The translations under genes were made by a program, and so were the position numbers. DNA of 64,000 bases from Collinsella aerofaciens (lineage in GTDB: Bacteria; Actinomycetota; Coriobacteriia; Coriobacteriales; Coriobacteriaceae), in NCBI GenBank assembly GCA_008668235.1, contig RQCP01000059.1, positions 1 to 64,000 on the forward strand. Direction: 5' to 3'. Positions 18,489 to 26,941 of this stretch are shown piece after piece. The notes beneath the pieces are model-generated. The model was given only the letters and a program-made list of their open reading frames with translations. It was not told the origin of the DNA and searched no databases. Within the stretch, counting starts at the first letter, position 1. Each line of letters begins with the position of its first letter.

Positions 18489-18565
18489 GGAAAGCCTTTC
18501 GACATATTCAATAAATAGCAGGTCCCCCATGGTCGTCATTTGCCAAACAATGACGACGCGCACGC

Positions 18566-18650
18566 AAAAGGGACAGGTCCATTATGGCAGCTCGTGGCAA
18601 GGCGGCGCAGCGCCTCGTCCAAAACCTGCCAAAATAAACCTGTCCCTTTT
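18566..18650 (-). terminator. Large palindrome (family Q-like) after the formate channel gene
   Basis: Arms AAAAGGGACAGGT and ACCTGTCCCTTTT enclose a 59-base centre with an inner partial palindrome. On the minus strand the stem ends in TTTT about 20 bases after the channel stop codon, so termination is plausible. Confidence 0.6.
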
Positions 18651-18672
18651 GGTCGGTTATGGCTTGGGACCT

Positions 18673-19509
18673 TTAGGCCTCCTTGTTGGCGTAGATAAAC
18701 CAGTAGCCCAGCGCCACGATCAGGGCGCCGCCCACAATATTGCCGAGCGTGGCGACCGAAGGGTTGAGCGCCAGGCCCGCCGCGTTAAGAGCGTCGGCGC
18801 CGGAGACATCGGCTCCATAGCCGCAGGAGTGCATCAAAATACCCATGGGCAAAAAGTACATGTTGGCGACACAGTGCTCAAACCCGCAGGCAACAAAGGC
18901 GGCAATGGGCAGCAGAATGCCCACGACCTTGTCGACCACGGTCTTGCCGGCGGTACCGATCCATACGGCCAGGCACACAAAGATGTTGCACAGAATGCCA
19001 CGGAAGAAGATGGTGACGGCGTCGATCGTGACCTTACCGGCGGCGACGCTCACCATGGTGTTGGCGACCGCCTCGCCGTTGAGCTTGTAAATGGCTGCCA
19101 TGTAAATCAAAAAGACAACGAACAGGGCACCGACAAAGTTGCCGATCCACACAATGGCCCAGGCCTTGAGCATCTTGACGAGCGCGATCTTTTTGCTCTT
19201 AAGCGCGCAGACCATCAGCGAGTTACCGGTAAACAGCTCCGCGCCGCAAATGAGCACGAGCACCAGCCCCAGGCAAAAACAAAGACCACCCACTAAGCGC
19301 TGAACGCCCCAACCGAGGGTCGCATCGCTCAGAAAGACCGTGAAGAACAGGCCTCCGAAGGCGATGAACGCGCCGGCGAACATGGCGAGCAAAAAGGCCT
19401 TCGAGACCGGCAGGTTGGCCTTGGTAACGCCGGCGGCCTCGGTCTTGGCCTCGATTGCGGCGGGCGCCAGGCAATCGGGGGTGGGATGGTCTGCCTTGCT
19501 CTGTGCCAT
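18673..19509 (-). CDS. Formate/nitrite transporter family channel
   Basis: Pentameric FNT channel for formate or nitrite, with six transmembrane helices in about 279 residues. Seen: AFLLAMFAGAFIAFGGLFF, the CGAELFTGNSL motif of the broken helix TM2, WIGNFVGALF and CGFEHCVANMYFLPMG, where the His is the conserved central residue. The family signature fits FocA/FdhC; formate is the better guess because Sec genes adjoin and formate dehydrogenases are classic selenoproteins. The start MAQSKADH at 19509 is chosen over upstream starts inside the leader; its ribosome site (AAGAAG) is weak. Confidence 0.88.
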   Translation of the reverse strand: MAQSKADHPTPDCLAPAAIEAKTEAAGVTKANLPVSKAFLLAMFAGAFIAFGGLFFTVFLSDATLGWGVQRLVGGLCFCLGLVLVLICGAELFTGNSLMVCALKSKKIALVKMLKAWAIVWIGNFVGALFVVFLIYMAAIYKLNGEAVANTMVSVAAGKVTIDAVTIFFRGILCNIFVCLAVWIGTAGKTVVDKVVGILLPIAAFVACGFEHCVANMYFLPMGILMHSCGYGADVSGADALNAAGLALNPSVATLGNIVGGALIVALGYWFIYANKEA

Positions 19510-19586
19510 AGCAACCACTTCTTTCTTACGACTTGGGACCGGCATTGCCAATGAATGTGTCCCGCGACGGATGGTCAAAAACAAAA

Positions 19587-19616
19587 CAGGTCAGAAGTAA
19601 ACGTACCTCTGACCTG
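19587..19616 (-). terminator. Intrinsic terminator downstream of the tRNA genes
   Basis: A 9-bp stem (CAGGTCAGA with TCTGACCTG) is followed on the minus strand by TTTTGTTTTT. It would end transcription from tRNA-Pro and tRNA-Gly before the channel gene. Confidence 0.75.
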
Positions 19617-19624
19617 CAAATTAC

Positions 19625-19770
19625 ATGGAGCGGGCGACGGGAAGTCCAAGGATTTGCTTCACAAATCCTTGTTTCGCTGCGGGCCTTCGGCCCTTGCGTG
19701 CTGCACTGGAAAATGCTCACGCATTTTCTCAGCTTCGCACCCTGGCGGGTTCGATCCCCGTCACCCGGCA
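19625..19770. repeat. tRNA-Gly 3'-end fragment with a folded insert
   Basis: Bases 19625-19643 repeat exactly, 200 bases away, the 3' end of tRNA-Gly (19825-19843). The fragment can pair with a T-arm-like sequence on the other side (19745-19770) to form an outer stem GGGCGACGGG/CCCGTCACCC with one mismatch. Inside are three hairpins: 19648-19670 (AAGGATTTG/CAAATCCTT), 19681-19693 (GGGCC TTC GGCCC) and 19709-19728 (GAAAATGC/GCATTTTC). There is no complete tRNA here. Confidence 0.6.
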
Positions 19771-19781
19771 CGCCTACGAAA

Positions 19782-19814
19782 ACGGCTTTGGTCCCAAAAG
19801 GGGTCAAAGCCGTT
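19782..19814 (-). terminator. Hairpin after tRNA-Gly
   Basis: A 10-bp stem (AACGGCTTTG with CAAAGCCGTT), followed on the minus strand by TTTTCG, lies 11 bases beyond the tRNA-Gly 3' end. Confidence 0.65.
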
Positions 19815-19825
19815 AGCCAATCTTA

Positions 19826-19899
19826 TGGAGCGGGCGACGGGAATCGAACCCGCGTCATCAGCTTGGAAGGCTGGGGTTCTACCATTGAACTACGCCCGC
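19826..19899 (-). tRNA. tRNA-Gly (anticodon UCC)
   Basis: 74 bases with acceptor GCGGGCG/CGCCCGC, encoded CCA (19826-19828), T-arm GCGGGTTCGATTCCCGT and anticodon loop CTTCCAA, giving UCC. It lies six bases after tRNA-Pro on the same strand. Confidence 0.97.
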
Positions 19900-19905
19900 A
19901 AGATA

Positions 19906-19982
19906 TGGTCGGGACGACAGGATTTGAACCTGCGACATCCTGCTCCCAAAGCAGGCGCGCTACCAAACTGCGCCACGTCCCG
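19906..19982 (-). tRNA. tRNA-Pro (anticodon UGG)
   Basis: 77 bases with acceptor CGGGACG/CGTCCCG, encoded CCA (19906-19908), D-arm GGCGCAGTTTGGTAGCGC, T-arm CAGGTTCAAATCCTG and anticodon loop TTTGGGA, giving UGG. Confidence 0.97.
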
Positions 19983-20073
19983 AAGGTGTTGAGCAGCTAA
20001 GGTCTAAACCTTGCGTGTCCCAAAGCGAAGGAAATTATAGGTGAGACTCCCCGCCTGTGCAAGCGACGATACC

Positions 20074-21432
20074 CTAGCTCCTCGAATGTGCGACAAACCG
20101 GCTGTGGAGCAGGCCGATCGCAAACGCCACCACGGCAACCGGCGCCCACGCGGCTCCAATGTCTGCCAGCGGCAGCGCGTCAAACGGCAGCCATACGCCC
20201 GCAAAAAACGCATCGCGGACCGACGTGATCACGCTCTGCACTGCGACAACGCCGCCGACCCAGACCCACACCTGCGGATGCGCATCGCAAAAACCGTGTA
20301 CCAGACCCATGAGGACCAGCACGATGGCGACGGGGTACAAGGCGTTGAGCATGGGCACCGAGAACATAAGGATCACGTCGAGGCCAACGTTGGAAAGCAC
20401 GCACGAAAACGCCGCGAACACAAAGGCGAGGATCGCGAAGGGGCGGCGCATGGCCTCCTCGGAGGCCTCCGCTCCCCCTTCAACCACGTACGTCTCGCAG
20501 AAGTAACGCGAGCAGCAGCTGATGAGGCCGATGCACACATTCATGCAGGCGAGGAAGAAGATCGCAAAGACCACGACCGTGCCGGCAAGGCCAAAGTGCA
20601 TGGAGGCCGAACGGGCGAGGATGGCGGCTCCGTTGGTGGCGTCGGGCATCACAGTGCTGAGCTGTGCGCCGGCAAGGCCCAAGCCGCAGTAGATGATGGC
20701 CATGAGCACACCGGCGATCACGCCGGAGCGCGAGATCTCGAAGGCCACGCGCTTGTCATCGGTAACGCCCAGCTCGTGGATGGTCTCGGCGATAATGATA
20801 CCAAAGGCGAGCGACGCGAGCAGGTCCATGGTCTGGTAGCCGGTCAAAAAGCCTTGCACGGCGGCGCCGTCATCATAGGGAGCCTGCGGCGCGGCAGCGG
20901 AACCCAGCGGCGAGACCACGGCGGCGCCCACGACCAATACGATAAGGGCGATGAGCGCGGGGCCCGTAATGCGGCCGAGCACGCGCGTGATAACGCCCGG
21001 GCGCAGTGTGAGCGCAAACGCGACGACAAAGAAACCAACGGCAAACACCAGGCGCGCCGTGCCGAGCGAGACATCCTCGGGCAGTAGCGGAACCAGCATC
21101 TCGAAGGCCGTGGAACTTGTGCGCGGAATGGCCAGGCACGGGCCGATGGCCAGATACACCGCCGCGACAAAGAACTCGCCAAACTTGGGGTGCACGCGGC
21201 CGGCAAGCTCGCGCGCCGTTCCGGCAAGCGCCACGGCGATAAAGCCCATGACGGGCAGGCCGATGGCAGCGATCAGAAAGCCGAGCATGGCGACCGGCGT
21301 GGCAGAACCTGCCTGCAGCGCCAGCAGCGGCGGAATAATGAGGTTGCCGGCGCCAAAGAGCATCGAGAACAGGGCGATGCCGACCGTGACGACATGGTCG
21401 GAGCGCAAGCCGCGCGGGGCGGATGAAGCCAT
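20074..21432 (-). CDS. brnQ: Branched-chain amino acid transport system II carrier protein
   Basis: LIVCS-family cation-coupled importer for leucine, isoleucine and valine, about 452 residues with 12 predicted membrane helices. The N-terminal IALFSMLFGAGNLIIPPLLA and the GFLIAAIGLPVMGFIAVALA block are family signatures, as are GYQTMDLLASLAFGIIIAETI and AAILARSASMHFG further on. The start is the ATG at 21432 with AAGG eight bases upstream; a GTG two codons earlier is less likely. It stands alone between tRNA-Pro and the selenium cluster, same strand. No leader regulation is apparent. Confidence 0.92.
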   Translation of the reverse strand: MASSAPRGLRSDHVVTVGIALFSMLFGAGNLIIPPLLALQAGSATPVAMLGFLIAAIGLPVMGFIAVALAGTARELAGRVHPKFGEFFVAAVYLAIGPCLAIPRTSSTAFEMLVPLLPEDVSLGTARLVFAVGFFVVAFALTLRPGVITRVLGRITGPALIALIVLVVGAAVVSPLGSAAAPQAPYDDGAAVQGFLTGYQTMDLLASLAFGIIIAETIHELGVTDDKRVAFEISRSGVIAGVLMAIIYCGLGLAGAQLSTVMPDATNGAAILARSASMHFGLAGTVVVFAIFFLACMNVCIGLISCCSRYFCETYVVEGGAEASEEAMRRPFAILAFVFAAFSCVLSNVGLDVILMFSVPMLNALYPVAIVLVLMGLVHGFCDAHPQVWVWVGGVVAVQSVITSVRDAFFAGVWLPFDALPLADIGAAWAPVAVVAFAIGLLHSRFVAHSRS

Positions 21433-21499
21433 GGGCACACCTTTCGGGTCGAAACTAAAACGAAACGGGCAAAAGACCCGTCCCGCAAGTATATACGCT

Positions 21500-22639
21500 T
21501 TAGCAGGCTAAATCGCGCAAAGCGTCAATCGCGATATCGACTTCTTCGGTCGTGTTGAAATACCCAAACGAGAAGCGGACGACACCCTGGCGCTCGGTAC
21601 CTAACGCGCGGTGCATGAGCGGAGCGCAATGAGCACCGGGGCGCGTCGCAATCCCCCACCCTTGCATGAGCGCGTCCGAAATCTCAGCCGAATCGATATC
21701 ACCCACGTTGAGTGAGACGATCGCCGAGCGCGTCGGCTGGTCAAACGCACCGTAGAGCGCAATGCCAGGAATTTCGCGAACGCCAGCGAGGAAGCGCTCG
21801 GCCAGCACACGTTCGTGAGTCGCAATCGCCTCCACCCCGCCCTGGACCTCGATAAAGTCGAGACCGGCAGAAAGACCGGCGATACCGTGGCCGTTGAGCG
21901 TGCCCGCCTCGAGGCGCGTGGGCCACTCCCGCGGCTGCAGCGCATCGAAGCTGTGCACGCCCGTGCCACCCATAGCCCACGGAGCCACATCGATGCCCTC
22001 AGCCACGGCCAGGCCGCCGGTCCCCTGCGGACCCATGAGCCCCTTGTGGCCGGTAAAGCACACAATGTCGAGACCCATGGCCTGCATATCGATATGCACC
22101 GTGCCGGCAGACTGTGAGGCGTCGACGATCGCAAGCGCGCCGGCAGCGTGGGCCATGGCCGCCACGTGCGCGATGTCGACCGCGTTGCCGGTCACATTGG
22201 AGGCGTGTGTCACCACCACGGCACGCGTACCCAGCGTGACCAGCCGCTCGAGCTCGTCGTAGTCGAGCACGCCGTTCACGTCGCAGCCCGCATGCTCAAC
22301 GGTCACGCCCCGCTCTGCCGCCAGACGGTTGAGCGGACGCAGCACGGAGTTGTGCTCGAGCACCGTCGTGACCACACGGTCGCCGGGGCGCACCACGCCA
22401 TTGATAACGGTGTTGAGCGCCGCGGTGGAGTTGGGCGTAAAGCACACATGGTCAGCACGCGGACAGCCCAGCAAGCGCGCAAGCTTGGCGCGGCAGCCGT
22501 GGATGGTACGCGCCGCATCGAGGGCACCCGACGTGGCGCCGCGCCCGGCATTGCCGAGCGAGCACATCGCCTGCGTCACGGCATCGATAACCGCTTGCGG
22601 CTTGTGCATGGTCGTCGCCGCGTTATCCAGATAGATCAT
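21500..22639 (-). CDS. Cysteine desulfurase family aminotransferase (selenium cluster)
   Basis: Class V PLP aminotransferase fold of the SufS/Csd group, about 380 residues. Seen: IYLDNAATTMHKP, the PLP-Lys segment FTGHKGLMGPQGTGGLA and the active-site Cys loop RPGAHCAPLMHRALGT. Such enzymes release sulfur from cysteine or selenium from selenocysteine; beside DUF3343, yedF and selD the likely job is delivering Se or S for selenophosphate or for the Mo-enzyme cofactor. Its ATG overlaps the DUF3343 stop (ATGA), indicating coupling. It is last in the selD-yedF-DUF3343-csd run. Choosing desulfurase over selenocysteine lyase is not possible from sequence. Confidence 0.88.
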   Translation of the reverse strand: MIYLDNAATTMHKPQAVIDAVTQAMCSLGNAGRGATSGALDAARTIHGCRAKLARLLGCPRADHVCFTPNSTAALNTVINGVVRPGDRVVTTVLEHNSVLRPLNRLAAERGVTVEHAGCDVNGVLDYDELERLVTLGTRAVVVTHASNVTGNAVDIAHVAAMAHAAGALAIVDASQSAGTVHIDMQAMGLDIVCFTGHKGLMGPQGTGGLAVAEGIDVAPWAMGGTGVHSFDALQPREWPTRLEAGTLNGHGIAGLSAGLDFIEVQGGVEAIATHERVLAERFLAGVREIPGIALYGAFDQPTRSAIVSLNVGDIDSAEISDALMQGWGIATRPGAHCAPLMHRALGTERQGVVRFSFGYFNTTEEVDIAIDALRDLAC

Positions 22640-22887
22640 CGCACGACCTCCCACATATCAATCACGGTATAGCCCTCGGTGGGAATGCCCGCAGCGGCAA
22701 GCTCGGCGCGCAGCAGCTCCTCATCGGCAGGCGACGCCTTCCACGCCAGACCGCAGCCGGCAGCGACCTCCCCGGGTACGGGAATCGTTCGCCCGGGAAG
22801 GCCGCGCTCGATGCACAGGGTCTCGCAGCCCATGGCGGCCGCCGTGGTGGGAAACGTGACGACAAGCGCCGGGCGCTTCTGCCTCAT
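22636..22887 (-). CDS. DUF3343 protein, putative Se/S carrier
   Basis: 83 residues, begun at the ATG at 22887 with TTGGAG upstream. The sequence has the family pattern: an N-terminal VVTFPTTAAAMGCETL strand-helix, then GRTIPVPGEVAAGCGLAWKA with the conserved Cys preceding Gly-Leu, and a short tail. DUF3343 genes are repeatedly found beside selD and yedF in anaerobes and are proposed to bind or pass on selenium or sulfur; no biochemical role is established to my knowledge. It lies 20 bases after yedF and overlaps the desulfurase by four bases. Confidence 0.85.
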   Translation of the reverse strand: MRQKRPALVVTFPTTAAAMGCETLCIERGLPGRTIPVPGEVAAGCGLAWKASPADEELLRAELAAAGIPTEGYTVIDMWEVVR

Positions 22888-22906
22888 GGCAACTCCAACC
22901 AATACG

Positions 22907-23533
22907 CTACGGGCGCACAACGCGCACGGCCTGCTCCATCTTCTCCACGATCACGTACATGTTCGTGACCTCGCCCACCGCAAGCTGGTCTTTAATGCCA
23001 TAGTGGTCGAGGCAGGTACCACAGGTGAGAATCTCGACACCCTGCTCGGCCAGACCCTTCAGGTCGTCGAGCACCGGTGAGCCCTCGACGGTGAGCTTGG
23101 CGCCGCCGTTGTAGAAGAGCATCGTGGCGGGCAGCTCCTCCTGCTGCGTCACGGCGAAAACAAAGGCCTTCATGAGCTTGTGGCCCAGCTCATCGTCGCC
23201 GCGGCCCATGCAATCGGTGTAGACGGCCACGACCAGCTTGCCCTTACCGGCGCCGGCGCCACAGAAAGCGGCACCGTCCTGCTCGGGCACGCCCACGGCA
23301 ACGGTGCCGGCGGTCGCCACGGTCACGTGCCACTCGGCATCTGCAACCTTCTCGACCGAGGCCGTACAGCTCTTTTCCTGCGCCATCTTGGAGATGTTCT
23401 TGACGGCGGTCTCGTTGTCGACCGAGGTCACCACAACGCCCTCGCCATCGAGCTGCTTGAGAGCCTTGAGCGTCTTGACGACGGGCAACGGGCAGGCGTC
23501 GCCCATGGCATTGACTTCAATCTTGGTAGACAT
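22907..23533 (-). CDS. yedF: Sulfurtransferase-like selenium metabolism protein YedF
   Basis: 208 residues in two parts. Residues 1-75 are a TusA/SirA-like domain with the persulfide-type Cys in NAMGDACPLPVVKTLKAL. The rest is a DsrE-like domain (VAVYTDCMGRGDDELGHKLM, LFYNGGAKLTVEGSPVLDDL, ILTCGTCLDHYGI) with several Cys. This TusA-DsrE fusion defines the YedF family that accompanies selD. I infer that it relays Se or S to SelD or the Mo enzyme. The start at 23533 has AAAGGAA seven bases upstream. Confidence 0.9.
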   Translation of the reverse strand: MSTKIEVNAMGDACPLPVVKTLKALKQLDGEGVVVTSVDNETAVKNISKMAQEKSCTASVEKVADAEWHVTVATAGTVAVGVPEQDGAAFCGAGAGKGKLVVAVYTDCMGRGDDELGHKLMKAFVFAVTQQEELPATMLFYNGGAKLTVEGSPVLDDLKGLAEQGVEILTCGTCLDHYGIKDQLAVGEVTNMYVIVEKMEQAVRVVRP

Positions 23534-23593
23534 AGCAAATTCCTTTCGAATGCGACCGCCCAAAACGACGGGCGGTCGCATAAACGGTTTTCT

Positions 23594-24643
23594 TTAGCGC
23601 ACAACGCGAACGGCAGGACCGCCCGACACTGCCTCGTGCACGCGACCGACAACGGCGGCGATGCGACCCTCGGCATGCAGACGGCGCGCAAGCTCATCCA
23701 CATCGGCAGCAGGCGCCGCGATGAGCAGGCCGCCCGAGGTCTGCGGATCGTACAGCGCATCCAGCATGCCCGGCTCCAGGTTATCGTCTGCCGCCACGCG
23801 CGGACCAAAGAAGTCCTGGTTGCGGTAGGCGCCGGCGGGGATAATGCCCAGACGCGCCATGTCGAGCACCTGGTCAAAGAGCGGCACCGCCCCCGACGCA
23901 AGCTCAATCTGCACGCCCGAGCCCTCGGCCATCTCGCACGCGTGCCCGATCAGGCCAAAGCCTGTGACATCGGTGCAGCCGTGAAGCTCAAGTCCCTCGG
24001 CCAGACGAATCGGGGCCTCGTTGAGGGTGCGCATCGACTCGAACACCGGGCTGGCGCCATCATGCTCGATGAGCTCGCCCTTAATGGCCGTGGTGATGAT
24101 GCCCGAACCGATCGCCTTGGTCAGCAACAGGACATCGCCCACGCGCGCACCGCTATTGGCAAGCATCCGATCGAGCGCGACAAAACCGCTCACGGACAGA
24201 CCGTACTTGGGCTCGTCGTCGTTGATGGTGTGGCCGCCCGCGATAGAGCAGCCCGCCTCGACGCACTTGTCGGCGCCGCCCGCCAAGATCTGCCCAGCAA
24301 CTTCAACGCCCAAGCAACTGGGTATGCAGAGCAGGTTCATGGCATGACTCGGCCGCCCGCCCATGGCGTAGATATCCGACAGCGAGTTGGCCGCGGCGAT
24401 CTGACCGAACAGATAGGGATCGTCGACCATCGGCGGGAAGAAGTCGATGGACTGCACGAGGCCCAGGTTCTCGCCAACGCGGAAGACGCTCGCGTCGTCG
24501 GAAGTATCGAACCCCACGAGCAGGTTATCGTTATGCACATTGGGTAAGTCGCCCAGGACCTGGGCGAGGGCTCCAGGAGCCAGCTTAGCGGCTCAACCGC
24601 TCGCGGCGGTCACAGACGTGAGCTTAATCTGATCGTCAGACAT
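23594..24643 (-). CDS. selD: Selenide, water dikinase, itself a selenoprotein (in-frame UGA)
   Basis: Makes selenophosphate from selenide and ATP. The true start is the ATG at 24643 (GAGGAGG upstream), giving MSDDQIKLTSVTAASG, then TGA at 24593-24595 (codon 17), then AAKLAPGALAQVLGD. The SG-U/C-AAKL context is exactly where SelD carries its catalytic Cys or Sec, and reading through gives 349 residues, the normal length. A predictor that stops at UGA would start the gene at about 24538 and lose 35 residues including the active site. Downstream motifs: FFPPMVDDPYLFGQIAAANS (nucleotide binding), SIAGGHTINDDEPKYGLSV and TDVTGFGLIGHACEMAEGS. selA, selB and tRNA-Sec are all in the window. Confidence 0.95.
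24569..24595 (-). promoter_or_regulatory. Candidate SECIS hairpin in selD mRNA
   Basis: Eleven bases after the UGA, GGCTC CTG GAGCC forms a 5-bp stem with a 3-base loop (24569-24581). Bacterial SECIS elements lie immediately after UGA with the apical loop 16-25 bases downstream, as here. The exact fold recognised by SelB is not proven. Confidence 0.6.
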
Positions 24644-24713
24644 CGATACCTCCTCTCATCGGTCAATCATTTTCCCCCAGTATACGCATGAATGCGAGCC
24701 TACGGCGGATGCA

Positions 24714-25478
24714 TTAATTGAGCGCCTGTGCGCGAATCGCTGCGCCGACAGCGCCGGCAAAGCGTGCCAGGGGCGCAGTCTCTACCGGCGAGCCCAACAG
24801 CGCGGCCAGCCGCTCAACGACATAAGCGTTCTCACACAAACCGCCAGTCAGATAGTACGGGGCACCCGCCGCCTGCCCGGCCATAGTGGCCACGCGCGAG
24901 ACCACACTCTCGATCACGCCGCGCGCAATGTTCTCGCGCGGCTCACCACGACCGATCAGGCTGATAACCTCGCTTTCGGCAAAGACCGTGCACATGCTGG
25001 ATATCTTGGTAGGCTCGCCGGAACGCGCCAGGTCGGCCATCTGCTGTTGGGAAATGCCCAGGCGGTCGGCCATGATCTCCAAAAAGCGTCCCGTGCCGGC
25101 AGCGCACTTGTCGTTCATGGCGAACTTGGCCACGCGGCCGCCTTTAAGCTGGATGACCTTGGTATCCTGCCCACCCACGTCAATCACGGTGCCGTGGTCA
25201 CCAAACAGGCGCACGGCACCGGCACCGTGGCAGGTGATCTCGGTCACGACCTTGTGCGCATAGCGCGCAGCGACACGGCCGTAGCCAGTCGCGACCACGC
25301 GAACATCGTCGCCTGTCACGTCATAGCCGGCGGCCACGAGCTCCACGCGCAGGCGCTCCGCCGCATCAACCGACGAATACCCGGTTGGCTGCACGCACGT
25401 CCACGCCACCGAACCCTCTCCATCGACCACAGCGGCCTTAGCCGCCGTAGACCCGATATCGATCCCGATCCCTATCAT
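24714..25478 (-). CDS. Acyl-CoA dehydratase activase family ATPase (YjiL/HgdC type)
   Basis: 254 residues of the ASKHA fold with a [4Fe-4S] cluster at the dimer interface. Seen: the phosphate-1 loop GIGIDIGSTAAKAA, the cluster Cys in NDKCAAGTGRF and SSMCTVFAESEVI, and DVGGQDTKVI. Such activases use ATP hydrolysis to inject one low-potential electron into a partner carrying double-cubane or [4Fe-4S] clusters. The partner is almost surely the reductase gene directly upstream in transcription (25658-26941). It is 70 bases from the selD start, same strand. Confidence 0.9.
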   Translation of the reverse strand: MIGIGIDIGSTAAKAAVVDGEGSVAWTCVQPTGYSSVDAAERLRVELVAAGYDVTGDDVRVVATGYGRVAARYAHKVVTEITCHGAGAVRLFGDHGTVIDVGGQDTKVIQLKGGRVAKFAMNDKCAAGTGRFLEIMADRLGISQQQMADLARSGEPTKISSMCTVFAESEVISLIGRGEPRENIARGVIESVVSRVATMAGQAAGAPYYLTGGLCENAYVVERLAALLGSPVETAPLARFAGAVGAAIRAQALN

Positions 25479-25524
25479 GGCTCTCTCCTAATCAGCAAGA
25501 AAATCAAACGATCAGACACTGCTG

Positions 25525-25650
25525 CAGCAACGGCCCTCTGGCGGCTGAGGTGCCCGAGATTCCGAGCGACAAGCCCAACGAAGCGTACTTCTGGTACGCA
25601 AGCGACGGTTTGAACGGCAAGATCGGGTGCCTGGAGAAGCCACCGGGACG
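25525..25650. repeat. Folded intergenic segment between activase and reductase genes
   Basis: A central 6-bp hairpin GCGTAC TTCTG GTACGC (25583-25599) sits inside a weaker, imperfect outer palindrome (GGTGCCCGA near 25549 against TCGGGTGCC near 25623). It lies in the reductase-to-activase gap, so it could modulate the downstream gene. No second copy was found in the window. Confidence 0.35.
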
Positions 25651-25657
25651 GATAGTC

Positions 25658-26941
25658 CTAAATGGTTTCCAAGAAAGCCTCGATCCTGGTCTGCAGTTGG
25701 CCTGCATCCTCGCCGGCGTAGTCGGTCGTGATGTGCATAAACGGAATACCGGCCTCCTCGGCGGCCTTCTCCACGGCAAACGACTCCATCTCGTAGAGCG
25801 TGCAGAACTGCAGTGCCACGTCGACAATGCCGTCGGCATGCAGGTCCTTAGCCATCTGAACAATGTCCTTCATACGCTGGTCGTTGGGCGTAAAGACGGC
25901 ACAGTTAATCTTAAAGTAGCGCTCGGCGATAGCATCGAGCATCTCGTCAACCGTCTCACCGGACTCATCGACCAAGTCCTTGTAATAGCGCGAACCCGTA
26001 CAGGACTCCTCGCCCACCACAACGCCGCCGGCCTTCTCGATGAGGTTGAACAGCTTCCAGTTGGGCACGGCCATGGGCGTGCCGGTGTACAGGATGCGCT
26101 TGGTCCCCTTGGGCGCCACGCCCTCTCCGGCCTCGACACGCTGCTCACACTCGGCCGCCATATCGTTGATGGCTCCGGTCAGACGCGGCGTGTCGTCCAT
26201 AAAGGCGGCCTGAACGGTCAGCAGGCTGTCGAGACCGCTAATGGGCGCTGGGTCGGCAGCGCGCGTGGCAGCGAGACGCTGCAGGGCGCGACGCTTCTCA
26301 TTGACGGCGCGGATGGCGGCCTTCAGACGCTCAGGCGTAATCGTGACGCCACACTCTTCCTCAATCTTGGCGGCGAGCTTTTTAACCTCGGCCTTCCAGG
26401 TCACGAGCGTCGACTCGTCGTGCACGTTGGGAATATCCACAACGTACATGTTCTTTTGCGTGGCAAAAAACTCGTAGGCCTTCTTCTTGCCATCGCAGGT
26501 GTTCTCGCCTACCACCAAGTCACTCGACTCAATATAGGGGCAGACCTCACCCAGCTTAAAGCCGGCAAAGCTCTTGATAAGCGGACAAGTGTTGCGCGGC
26601 AAGTGCTCCTCGACCTTGTCCGTTGCCCAATCGGCACCCGAGCACAGACCAACGGGAATGCCGTCACAGGCAAGCACGATCTCCTCGGGCACGTACACGC
26701 AGAACGAGCCCACGATTTTGGTGGCCTCGCCAGCCTCTTTCTTGTCGAGCATCTCCTTAATGCGGCCGCTATGGATGTTGGTGGCCACAAAGTCCAAGTA
26801 GGACGTGGACTTGGGGCGGTTGTTCTGCGACAGGAACATGTCCCCGTACATCTGGCCCACGGCGCCCAGCAGCATATCGTGGTCGGCAAGATTCATGCCG
26901 AGGCTCTCCCACATCGGATGGAAATCGAATTCTTCAGCCAT
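25658..26941 (-). CDS. Double-cubane-cluster reductase (2-hydroxyacyl-CoA dehydratase-like, YjiM type)
   Basis: 427 residues of the HgdB/FldC-like D-component family. Cys positions fit the double-cubane group: FCVYVPEEIVLACDGIPVGLC, RNTCPLIKSF, GEVCPYIESSD, ENTCDGKKKAYE, then GEESCTGSRYY and LQFCTLYEMES in the second domain. Members carry an [8Fe-9S] double-cubane cluster and, with the ATP-driven activase, reduce poorly reactive small molecules (family knowledge); the substrate here is unknown. The ATG at 26941 overlaps a 56-codon frame upstream by eight bases. Clustering with selenium genes may be incidental or functional. Confidence 0.88.
   Translation of the reverse strand: MAEEFDFHPMWESLGMNLADHDMLLGAVGQMYGDMFLSQNNRPKSTSYLDFVATNIHSGRIKEMLDKKEAGEATKIVGSFCVYVPEEIVLACDGIPVGLCSGADWATDKVEEHLPRNTCPLIKSFAGFKLGEVCPYIESSDLVVGENTCDGKKKAYEFFATQKNMYVVDIPNVHDESTLVTWKAEVKKLAAKIEEECGVTITPERLKAAIRAVNEKRRALQRLAATRAADPAPISGLDSLLTVQAAFMDDTPRLTGAINDMAAECEQRVEAGEGVAPKGTKRILYTGTPMAVPNWKLFNLIEKAGGVVVGEESCTGSRYYKDLVDESGETVDEMLDAIAERYFKINCAVFTPNDQRMKDIVQMAKDLHADGIVDVALQFCTLYEMESFAVEKAAEEAGIPFMHITTDYAGEDAGQLQTRIEAFLETI

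Noticed and set aside
19625..19770. A complete additional tRNA gene or a tRNA with an intron
   Set aside because: Only a 3'-end fragment on one strand and a T-arm-like piece on the other are present; no anticodon arm or matching acceptor half can be assembled.
19533..20000. 155-codon plus-strand frame across the tRNA genes
   Set aside because: It reads through tRNA-Gly and tRNA-Pro on the opposite strand, so it is not a protein gene.
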